Of a stretch of 64,000 nucleotides of DNA, positions 16,697-23,905 are shown piece after piece (positions within the stretch are counted from its first letter, which is position 1; every line of letters starts with the position of its first letter). The stretch is from Streptomyces sp. NBC_01296. Lineage in GTDB: Bacteria; Actinomycetota; Actinomycetes; Streptomycetales; Streptomycetaceae. The position numbers and the translations under genes were made by a program. The stretch spans positions 3,348,001-3,412,000 of the forward strand of contig NZ_CP130720.1 in assembly GCF_035984415.1 (NCBI RefSeq). The letters are read 5' to 3'. The notes under the pieces were generated by a model, which did no database searches, was not told the DNA's origin, and worked only from the letters and a program-made list of their open reading frames with translations.

Positions 16697-17626
16697 TCAC
16701 CCCTGCGGGTGCAAAGGCAGCTCCCAGGTGTCGACGGCGTAGTGCAGGCCCATGCCGTGCGCCTCGTAGAGCGCGAGTGCGCCGGTCTCGTTGTGGACGT
16801 CCACGCCGAGGCCGAGGGTGTCCCGGCCGCGGGCCGCGTAGGCGGCGAAGCCGTGGCGCAGCAGGAAGCCGCCGATGCCGCGGCCGCGCAGGTCCGCGCG
16901 GACGCCGATGTGGCTGAGCCAGCCCATGCCGGTGCGGTCGTCGCGGGTCAGCAGGACGCCCACGTCGCCCTCGCCGGGCAGGCTCGCGATCCAGACCAGC
17001 GACCAGTCGAGCCGGCGGGCGTCGAGGTGGTCCAGCCATGCCCCGTACGGGCGCTCCACATGGCCGAAGTGGGCCGCGAAGGTCTCCTCCACCAGGGCGT
17101 GGGCCCGGCGGCGGTCGGCCTCGTCGGCGGCGCAGTCGCGCAGGGCGAGCCCCTCGGGCGGGGCGGGAGGCAGGTCGGCGGCCGGCGCGAGGTCGCGGGT
17201 CATCACCTGGTAGCGGCGCACGGTGCGGTAGCCGCGGCCGGGCAGCAGGTCGGCGTCGAGGGTGGGCTTCACGTTGAGCTGGAGCCGCAGGACGGCCTCC
17301 CCGGCGCCGGCGGTGAGCTCGCGGGCCCGGACCTCCATCAGCTCCAGCAGCCGGACGGCGGCCTCGCGGTGGCCGGGCAGGACGTAGTGGTCCGAGTCGA
17401 CCCGGCCGGGTCCTGAGTCGGCCCACACCAGGGCGTACGCGACGAGCCGGCCGCCCTCGAAGGCCAGCCAGGAGTCCTTCGCGAGGTCGACGTCGGGGTG
17501 GTGGAGATCGGCCTCGACGGTACCGATGTCGGTCTCCGGTCTGCCGATCTCGAAGACGTCGACGGCGTTGAGCAGGGCGCAGATGTCGGAGGCGTCCCCG
17601 GGCCCTGCGGGTCGTACGGTCGGCAT
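16697..17626 (-). CDS. Tandem-domain GNAT acetyltransferase between the two importer operons
   Basis: This protein of about 309 residues has two GNAT-like halves. The N-terminal half starts PTVRPAGPGDASDICALLNA and carries a degenerate acetyl-CoA region. The C-terminal half has the active-looking loop RADLRGRGIGGFLLRHG and the signature NETGALALYEAHGM. This resembles the MshD architecture, but the sequence is not clearly MshD and the substrate is open. The ATG at 17626 has GAGG six bases upstream; ATG 17662 (MAETPNDRR) is an alternative 12 codons longer without a site. The gene separates two near-identical transporter operons on the same strand, which raises the possibility that it moved or was duplicated with one of them. 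Confidence 0.75.
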   Translation of the reverse strand: MPTVRPAGPGDASDICALLNAVDVFEIGRPETDIGTVEADLHHPDVDLAKDSWLAFEGGRLVAYALVWADSGPGRVDSDHYVLPGHREAAVRLLELMEVRARELTAGAGEAVLRLQLNVKPTLDADLLPGRGYRTVRRYQVMTRDLAPAADLPPAPPEGLALRDCAADEADRRRAHALVEETFAAHFGHVERPYGAWLDHLDARRLDWSLVWIASLPGEGDVGVLLTRDDRTGMGWLSHIGVRADLRGRGIGGFLLRHGFAAYAARGRDTLGLGVDVHNETGALALYEAHGMGLHYAVDTWELPLHPQG

Positions 17627-17753
17627 GCGCCGACCTCGGCGGTCGTTCGGTGTCTCGGCCATCCGGACACTGTCCGCCCCGCGGCGGCGGGGCCGCAACT
17701 GCCTTTCTGCGCGCTGCCGTACGCAAGGGCGCGGGCGCGGGGCCGCGCACGCA

Positions 17754-17791
17754 AGGGCGCCCGGGCCGGAGGAATCCGGCCTGGGCGCCCT
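17754..17791 (-). terminator. Strong hairpin terminator of the second importer operon
   Basis: Arms 17754-17770 and 17775-17791 pair over 17 bases with one G-U wobble around a GGAA tetraloop. It begins 24 bases downstream of the last ATPase gene. This is one of the strongest hairpins in the window. Confidence 0.75.
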
Positions 17792-17814
17792 GGACTGCGT
17801 ACGGCGGTGCGGGA

Positions 17815-18867
17815 TCAGACGGCCAGGATGGCCTTCTCCTCCGCGAAGTGGCACGCCGACTCGTGCGCGGCCGGGGTGTTCACACCCTGGAAGCGCGTCG
17901 GGATCGCCAGCAGCGGCTCCTCCGTGGCGCACCGGTCCTCGGCCTTCCAGCAGCGGGTGCGGAAGCGGCAGCCCGAGGGCGGGTTGGCCGGGGAGGGGAC
18001 GTCACCGGTGAGGATGATCCGCTCGCGGCCCTCGCGGGCCTGCGGGTCGGGAACCGGGACGGCCGACAGCAGCGCCTGCGTGTACGGGTGCGTCGGGTGC
18101 TCGTAGATCTGGGCGTCGCTGCCGATCTCGGCCATCTTGCCCAGGTACATGACGCCGACGCGGTCCGAGATGTGCCGGACGATCGACAGGTCGTGCGCGA
18201 TGAAGACGTAGGACAGGTCGAACTCGTCCTGGAGCTTCTCCATCAGGTTGATGACCTGCGCCTGCACCGACACGTCGAGCGCGGAGACCGGCTCGTCGCA
18301 GATGATGATCTCCGGGTTGAGCGCGAGGCCGCGGGCGATGCCGATGCGCTGGCGCTGGCCGCCGGAGAACTGGTGCGGGTACCGGTTGATGTACTCCGGG
18401 TTGAGGCCCACGACGTCCAGGAGCTCCTGGACCTTGCGGCGCCGGTCGCCCTTCGGAGCCACCTCGGGGTGGATGTCGAAGGGCTCCCCGATGATGTCGC
18501 CGACCGTCATGCGCGGGTTCAGCGAGGTGTACGGGTCCTGGAACACCATCTGGATGTTGCGGCGGACGGCCTTGAGGGCCTTGCCGGACAGCTTGGTGAT
18601 GTCCTGGCCCTTGTAGAAGACCTCGCCGGCGGTGGCCTTCTCCAGGCTCATCAGCAGCTTGGCGACGGTGGACTTGCCACAGCCGGACTCGCCGACGATG
18701 CCGAGGGTCTCGCCCCGGTAGAGGTCGAAGGAGACCCCGTCGACCGCCTTGACCGCGCCGACCTGCTTCTTGAACAGGATGCCCTGGGTCAGCGGGAAGT
18801 GCTTGACCAGGTTGCGGACCTGGAGGATCGGCTCTCGCTCGGTGGCGTTCTTGGTGAGCTCAGCCAT
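17815..18867 (-). CDS. Oligopeptide ABC importer ATPase, OppF-type (second operon)
   Basis: This is a 350-residue ATPase with Walker [10 protein letters not shown], signature [17 protein letters not shown], Walker [15 protein letters not shown] and H-loop [11 protein letters not shown]. The C-terminal domain has [16 protein letters not shown]. It is the last gene of the second five-gene operon, with an eight-base overlap with the preceding ATPase gene, exactly as in the first operon. It energises peptide uptake together with that ATPase. The N-terminus is extended by 11 residues relative to its paralogue. Confidence 0.92.
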   Translation of the reverse strand: MAELTKNATEREPILQVRNLVKHFPLTQGILFKKQVGAVKAVDGVSFDLYRGETLGIVGESGCGKSTVAKLLMSLEKATAGEVFYKGQDITKLSGKALKAVRRNIQMVFQDPYTSLNPRMTVGDIIGEPFDIHPEVAPKGDRRRKVQELLDVVGLNPEYINRYPHQFSGGQRQRIGIARGLALNPEIIICDEPVSALDVSVQAQVINLMEKLQDEFDLSYVFIAHDLSIVRHISDRVGVMYLGKMAEIGSDAQIYEHPTHPYTQALLSAVPVPDPQAREGRERIILTGDVPSPANPPSGCRFRTRCWKAEDRCATEEPLLAIPTRFQGVNTPAAHESACHFAEEKAILAV

Positions 18868-19915
18868 GGATCTGCTCCTTCCAGAAGTGGCACGCGCTGC
18901 CGCGGCCGGGCAGCTCGGTGCCGTCCTGCTCGGTCACCGGGTGCAGGACCGGCACGTCGGTGCGGCAGATGTCCTGCGCCTTGGGGCAGCGCGGGTTGAA
19001 GGCGCAGCCCGACGGGATGTTCAGCAGGTTGGGCGGCAGGCCCTTGATCGCGTAGAGCTCCTGGCCCTTCTGGTCCAGGCGCGGGATCGAGTCGAGCAGA
19101 CCGCGGGTGTACGGGTGCGCGGGGCGGCTGTAGATCTCGTGGACCGGGGCGGTCTCGACGATCCGGCCGCCGTACATGACGGCGATCTTGTCCGCGACGT
19201 CGGCGACGACGCCGAGGTCGTGGGTGATCAGGATCAGGCCCATGTTCATCTCGCGCTGGAGCTCCGCGAGCAGGTCCATGACCTGGGCCTGGACCGTCAC
19301 GTCGAGAGCCGTGGTCGGCTCGTCGGCGATGATCAGGTCCGGCTCGAGGGCCATCGCCATGGCGATCATGATGCGCTGGCGCATACCGCCGGAGAACTGG
19401 TGCGGGTAGTCGCCCACGCGCGCCTTGGCGGCGGGGATCTTCACGCGGTCCATGAGCTCGATGGCCTTGGCCGTGGCGTCCTTCTTGGACATCCCGCGGT
19501 GGACTCGGAACATCTCGCCGAGCTGGGCGCCGACGGTGTGCACCGGGTTCAGCGAGGACAGGGCGTCCTGGAAGATCATGGCGATCTTCGAACCGCGGAC
19601 CTTGCGGTACTCCTCGGCCGGGAGCTTGAGCAGGTCCGTGCCCTGGAAGAGGATCTCACCGCCCGCGATCTTGCCGGGCGGCATGTCGAGGATGCCCATG
19701 ATGGCCTGCGCCGTCACGGACTTGCCCGAACCGGACTCGCCGAGGACCGCGAGGGTCTCGCCGGCGTTCACGGAGTACGAGACGCCGTTGACGGCCTTGG
19801 CGACACCGTCGCGGGTGTGGAACTCGACGTGCAGGTCGCGCACTTCGAGCAGGGGGGTCCCCTCCGGCGCGGAGCGCGGAGCGGGGACGTTCGAGGTCTT
19901 GTCGATGATGGTCAA
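18860..19915 (-). CDS. Oligopeptide ABC importer ATPase, OppD-type (second operon)
   Basis: This 351-residue ATPase has Walker [12 protein letters not shown], signature [16 protein letters not shown], Walker [15 protein letters not shown] and a C-terminal oligopeptide domain with [16 protein letters not shown]. The start is TTG at 19915 with GGAAGGG upstream, giving a 25-residue N-terminal extension not present in the first-operon copy. It lies 13 bases after the permease gene. Confidence 0.9.
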   Translation of the reverse strand: MTIIDKTSNVPAPRSAPEGTPLLEVRDLHVEFHTRDGVAKAVNGVSYSVNAGETLAVLGESGSGKSVTAQAIMGILDMPPGKIAGGEILFQGTDLLKLPAEEYRKVRGSKIAMIFQDALSSLNPVHTVGAQLGEMFRVHRGMSKKDATAKAIELMDRVKIPAAKARVGDYPHQFSGGMRQRIMIAMAMALEPDLIIADEPTTALDVTVQAQVMDLLAELQREMNMGLILITHDLGVVADVADKIAVMYGGRIVETAPVHEIYSRPAHPYTRGLLDSIPRLDQKGQELYAIKGLPPNLLNIPSGCAFNPRCPKAQDICRTDVPVLHPVTEQDGTELPGRGSACHFWKEQIHG

Positions 19916-19928
19916 CGTACGCCCTTCC

Positions 19929-20855
19929 TCAGCGCAGCTTCGGGTCGAGGGCGTCGCGCACCGCGTCGCCGACCATGATGAACGCGAGCACGGTGACGCT
20001 CAGCGCGGCGGCCGGGAAGAGGAGCACGTGCGGGGCCTGCAGCCAACGGACGGAGGCGTCGCTGACCATGAGGCCCCAGGAGATCTCCGGGGGCTGGACA
20101 CCGATGCCGAGGTACGACAGGGCCGCCTCGGCGGAGATGTACACACCCAGGCTGATCGCGCCGACCACGATGACGGGGGCGATGGCGTTCGGCAGGATGT
20201 GCCGGAGCGTGATGCGCAGGGTGCCGGCGCCGAGGGCGCGGGCGGCGACCACGTAGTCGTTGTTCTTGTTCTGCAGCACCGAGGACCGCATGATGCGGAA
20301 GATCTGCGGCCAGCCGAGGATCGCGAGCACCAGGGAGACCGTCCAGGCGTTGCCCGGCAGGGCGGACATGATCAGCATGCCGCCGAGCAGGAGCGGGATC
20401 GCGAAGAAGATCTCGGTGAAGCGGGACAGGAAGCTGTCCAGCATGCCGCCGGCCCAGCCGGCCAGCAGGCCGAGGGCGCCGCCGACGACGGTCACCAGAG
20501 TGGTGGTGACGATGCCGACGATCACGGAGTTGCGGGCGGCCCACACCGTACGGGTGTAGACGTCGCAGCCCTGGATGTCGAAGCCGAACCAGTGGTCCCC
20601 GCTCGGCTTCTTGAGCGAGTTCTGCAGGGTGCAGGCGGTGGCGTCGAACGGGCTGCCGTCGGTGAACCACTGCGGGACCGCGGAGACGACCAGCATGCAG
20701 ACGACGAGGAACGCACCGATCAGGAAGACCGGGTTGCGACGCAGGTCGCTCAGGGCATCGGACCAGAGGCTGGCCTCGCGGTCCTTCTTCCTCTTCCCGC
20801 CGGCCTTGACCGCGGCGTCGGCGGAGGGGGCTCCGGCGATCTGGGTGTCGGTCAT
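19929..20855 (-). CDS. Oligopeptide ABC importer permease, OppC-type (second operon)
   Basis: This is a permease of about 308 residues with a charged Lys-rich cytoplasmic N-terminus (GGKRKKDREASLWSDAL), a first span PVFLIGAFLVVCMLVVSAVP, a BPD_transp_1 core and EAA motif VVAARALGAGTLRITLRHIL. The ATG at 20855 has GGAGG six bases upstream and is preferred. ATG 20885, overlapping the previous stop by eight bases, is possible and mirrors the arrangement in the first operon. Confidence 0.9.
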   Translation of the reverse strand: MTDTQIAGAPSADAAVKAGGKRKKDREASLWSDALSDLRRNPVFLIGAFLVVCMLVVSAVPQWFTDGSPFDATACTLQNSLKKPSGDHWFGFDIQGCDVYTRTVWAARNSVIVGIVTTTLVTVVGGALGLLAGWAGGMLDSFLSRFTEIFFAIPLLLGGMLIMSALPGNAWTVSLVLAILGWPQIFRIMRSSVLQNKNNDYVVAARALGAGTLRITLRHILPNAIAPVIVVGAISLGVYISAEAALSYLGIGVQPPEISWGLMVSDASVRWLQAPHVLLFPAAALSVTVLAFIMVGDAVRDALDPKLR

Positions 20856-20877
20856 CGAGTCCTCCACCGTAGTTGTG

Positions 20878-21825
20878 TCACGCATAACGGATCCTCGGGT
20901 CGAGCACGGCGTAGAGCAGGTCCACGAGCAGGTTGCCGATGAGGTAGACGAGGACGAGGATCGTCACACCGCCGACCACGACCGCACCCTGCTTGAGGTA
21001 CACGGACTGGGCGAGCAGGCCGCCGACGCCGTGGATGTTGAAGATCCGCTCGGTGATGACCGCACCGCCCATGAGGCCACCGAGGTCGGCGCCGAGGAAC
21101 GTGACGATCGGGATGAGGGCGTTGCGCAGCGCGTGGTTCACGACGACGCGGCGGCGGGGCAGGCCCTTCGCGGTCGCGGTGCGGACGTAGTCGGCGCGCA
21201 TCGTCTCCATGAGGCTGGTGCGCGTCAGGCGGGCCACGTACGCGAGGGACGTGGAGGCCAGGACGAACGCCGGCAGCAGGTACGCGCGGATCCCGTCGTT
21301 CTCGTTGAAGGAGACGGGGAAGAAGTCGATGCCCCAGTTGGTCTTCATCTGCACGCCGAGCGTCAGCTGCAGCACGAAGCCGGTGACGAAGACGGGGATG
21401 GAGATGACCATCAGCGTGGAGATGAGCACCAGCTGGTCGAGGAACTTGCCGCGGCGCAGGGCGGCCATGACACCGGCCACCACGCCGACGACGGCCTCGA
21501 TGACGAAGGCGACGAGGGCCAGGTTCACCGTGTAGGGGAACGCCTCGGAGAACAGGTCGACGACCTTGCGACCGGTGAGGGTCTCACCGAGGTCGCCCTG
21601 GAACACACCGGTGATGTAGTTCCAGTACTGGAGCAGGAACGGGTCGTCGAGGTGGTACTTTGCGCGCAGCATCGCCGTGACGATCGGGTCGGCCTTCTTC
21701 TCACCGGCGAGCAGCTGGATCGGGTCAGCGCCCGGCATGGCGAAAGTCAGGAAGTAGATCAGGAACGTGGCACCGATCAGTACAGGGATCGCCTGTATGA
21801 GTCGGCGGATGAGGTAGCGGCCCAT
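20878..21825 (-). CDS. Oligopeptide ABC importer permease, OppB-type (second operon)
   Basis: This 315-residue permease has N-terminus MGRYLIRRLIQAIPVLIGAT, EAA motif VRTATAKGLPRRRVVVNHAL and the same LLVDLLYAVLDPRIRYA ending as its paralogue. The start has GGAGGT immediately upstream. It is separated from the binding-protein gene by 94 bases holding a long hairpin (21855-21892), which may reduce its expression relative to the binding protein. Confidence 0.92.
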   Translation of the reverse strand: MGRYLIRRLIQAIPVLIGATFLIYFLTFAMPGADPIQLLAGEKKADPIVTAMLRAKYHLDDPFLLQYWNYITGVFQGDLGETLTGRKVVDLFSEAFPYTVNLALVAFVIEAVVGVVAGVMAALRRGKFLDQLVLISTLMVISIPVFVTGFVLQLTLGVQMKTNWGIDFFPVSFNENDGIRAYLLPAFVLASTSLAYVARLTRTSLMETMRADYVRTATAKGLPRRRVVVNHALRNALIPIVTFLGADLGGLMGGAVITERIFNIHGVGGLLAQSVYLKQGAVVVGGVTILVLVYLIGNLLVDLLYAVLDPRIRYA

Positions 21826-21854
21826 CAGACCTCCAACAGAAGAACAGGGGGAAA

Positions 21855-21892
21855 GGGCGGGCAGACGGAAACCTGATTCCGCCTGCCCGCCC
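21855..21892 (-). terminator. Attenuating hairpin between binding-protein and permease genes
   Basis: Arms 21855-21870 and 21877-21892 pair over 16 bases with one mismatch around the loop ACCTGA. It lies 28 bases after the lipoprotein stop and 30 before the permease start. Stem-loops in this position are known in other ABC operons (for example after malE), where they keep the binding protein in excess. That role is inferred here. Confidence 0.6.
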
Positions 21893-21919
21893 CCGGGATC
21901 CCCTTAGTGAAGAGGGGTG

Positions 21920-23545
21920 TTAGTTGAGCTCGACGTTCGCCAGGTCCATGCGGCCCTGTGCGTCGACCTCGACGTTCTTCACGGTCTTGGAGTAGGCCGA
22001 AGAAGACATGTACGTGAAGACCGGGATGTACGGCAGGTCCTTGATGATGATGTCATCGGCTTCCTGGTACAGCTTCAGGCCCTGCGCGGCGTCGGTGGCC
22101 TTGTCGGCCTCGGCGAGCTTCGCCTCGAACGCGTCGTTCTGGTAGTGGCCGTAGTTGGAGCCGTTCTCGATCGCGACCTTCGAGAAGATCGGACGGAGGT
22201 AGTTCTCCGCCGCCGGGTAGTCCATGGACCACGCCATGCGGAAGGCGCCCTTGTACTTCGAGGCACCCAGGTCGTCCAGCATGTCGCCGAACTTGGCGTA
22301 CGGCTTGGCGGTGACCTCGATGCCGAGGTTCGCCTTCAGCTGGTTGCCGACGGCCTCGATCCACTCCTTGTGGCCGCCGTCGGCGTTGTAACCGAGCTCG
22401 ATCTTGTTGCCCGGGATGCCGCCGGCCTGCTGGAACAGCTCCTTGGCCTTGGTCGGGTTGTACGTACCCGCCTCGCCCAGGGCGCCCTTGCGGTAGCCGG
22501 GGATGATCGGGCTGATGAAGTCGTCGGCCGGCTTGCGGGTGCCGTTGAAGATGGTCTTGCCGATGGCGTCCCGGTCGATGGCCATGGAGATGGCCTTGCG
22601 GATCTCCACCTTGCCGAACGCCTCGGGGTTCTGCTCCAGCGGGAGACCGATGTAGCCGACGCCGGACTCGGGCTTGTAGATGTAGCGGTCGCCGAACTCC
22701 TGGGAGACGGTGGCCATCGCCGAGATCGGGAGCTTGTCGACGATCTGGATGGTGTCGGCGCGCAGGTCGTTGTACGCCGTGTCCAGGTTGTCGTAGATCT
22801 TGAAGGTGACGCCGTCGAGCTTGGCGCGACCCTCGGTCGGGTACTTGTCGTACTTCTTGATCTTGATCTGCTTGTTGTGCTCCCAGGCGCCGTCCATCTG
22901 GAACGGGCCGTTGCCGATCGGAGCCTCGCCGAACTTCTTCGGGTCGGCCTCGAACGCCTTGGGCAGCGGGTAGAAGGCGTTGTAGCCCAGCATGGTCTTG
23001 AACTGGGAGAACGGGTCCTTCAGGGTGACGGTGAAGGTCTTCTCGTCGACGACCTTCAGGCCCTTGAGCTCCTTGGCCGTGGGCTTCTTGTCCTTGCCCG
23101 GCGCGAGCTCGTCGGAGCCCTCGATCTTCGAGAAGAACGGCATGCCCTCGGCCGCGTTGTCCTGGTTGGCGCCCCAGTTCCAGGCACGGACGAAGGACGC
23201 AGCGTCGACCTTCTCACCGTTGTGGAAGGTGAAGCCGTCCTTGATCTTGATCGTCCAGGTCTTCGAGTCCGTGGTGTCGATCGCCTCGGCGACCGCGAGC
23301 TTCGGCTCGTTGGTCTTGTTGTCGTACTTGACCAGGCCGGTGAAGAGCGAGTTGAGAACCTCGGCACCTTCGGACTCGGCGGTGTTCTGACCCACCAGGC
23401 CGTGCTGCGGCTCGCCGAGCACCACGGTGATGTTTCCGCCGGACTTGCCCCCGGCGTTCGAGTCCTTGCTGGTGCTGCATGCGGTGGCGGCCATCGCCAC
23501 GATGACGGCACCCGCGACCCACTTGGCGCTCGTTGCTCCGCGCAT
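21920..23545 (-). CDS. Oligopeptide-binding lipoprotein, OppA/BldKB-type (second operon)
   Basis: This is a 541-residue SBP_bac_5 receptor. The signal MRGATSAKWVAGAVIVAMAA leads to lipobox ATAC with C23, then a Ser/Gly/Lys linker. Core motifs include IKDGFTFHNGEKVDAASFVR and IRKAISMAIDRDAIGKTIF. The N-terminal 23 residues are nearly identical to the first-operon receptor, but the mature domains diverge more, consistent with different peptide preference. It is the first gene of the operon, with a GAGGAGG site. The mature domain is rich in Lys, in contrast to the more neutral paralogue. Whether this or the first system is the functional equivalent of BldK cannot be told. Confidence 0.9.
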   Translation of the reverse strand: MRGATSAKWVAGAVIVAMAATACSTSKDSNAGGKSGGNITVVLGEPQHGLVGQNTAESEGAEVLNSLFTGLVKYDNKTNEPKLAVAEAIDTTDSKTWTIKIKDGFTFHNGEKVDAASFVRAWNWGANQDNAAEGMPFFSKIEGSDELAPGKDKKPTAKELKGLKVVDEKTFTVTLKDPFSQFKTMLGYNAFYPLPKAFEADPKKFGEAPIGNGPFQMDGAWEHNKQIKIKKYDKYPTEGRAKLDGVTFKIYDNLDTAYNDLRADTIQIVDKLPISAMATVSQEFGDRYIYKPESGVGYIGLPLEQNPEAFGKVEIRKAISMAIDRDAIGKTIFNGTRKPADDFISPIIPGYRKGALGEAGTYNPTKAKELFQQAGGIPGNKIELGYNADGGHKEWIEAVGNQLKANLGIEVTAKPYAKFGDMLDDLGASKYKGAFRMAWSMDYPAAENYLRPIFSKVAIENGSNYGHYQNDAFEAKLAEADKATDAAQGLKLYQEADDIIIKDLPYIPVFTYMSSSAYSKTVKNVEVDAQGRMDLANVELN

Positions 23546-23905
23546 GGGTAATTGCCTCCTCAGGAGTCACTGTGGATACGTGAAGGACCCGGTCCTCGCT
23601 GACACCCCTGACAGCGAAATCCGGCCCCATCGTGTGTGCTCGTGAGTCGACGCTCCCCACAGCGTGTGACCCATTGACCCGAGCTCAATGGAGCCATCCT
23701 CAGGGACCGCCAGACCGTAAACCACACTTAAGTGGTCTCGTTTTCACAACATCACCCCATGGCGAAAACCCGAAATCCGGACAAACGGATAGGAGACAGA
23801 CACGTGCGAAACGGACGGTTGACGCACCTTCCGGAGTGTGGTGCACGGTATCCGGACGCAAGAACGAGACAATCCGGTTGACAAGCGCGAAGGCCCCTGG
23901 GGTGG
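23546..23905. other. Intergenic promoter region of the second importer operon
   Basis: About 360 bases lie between the importer operon and the 3' end of the SARP gene, all on the reverse strand. No gene is seen. CCATTGA-CCCGAGC-TCAATGG (23671-23691) is an inverted repeat with 7-base arms roughly 130 bases upstream of the lipoprotein start, and ACCAC-ACTTAA-GTGGT lies near 23716-23731. Both are candidate operator sites. The stretch is locally more AT-rich than its surroundings, as expected of a promoter and of a cassette junction. Confidence 0.45.

Noticed and set aside
17815..23545. Naming the second importer operon bldKA-E
   Set aside because: As I recall, bldK in S. coelicolor has the lipoprotein gene second. 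Here both operons start with it, and I cannot run a phylogeny, so only the family is given.
23878..23883. TTGACA on the plus strand as a promoter
   Set aside because: It would drive transcription antisense into the SARP gene and has no matching -10 box at 16-19 bases.
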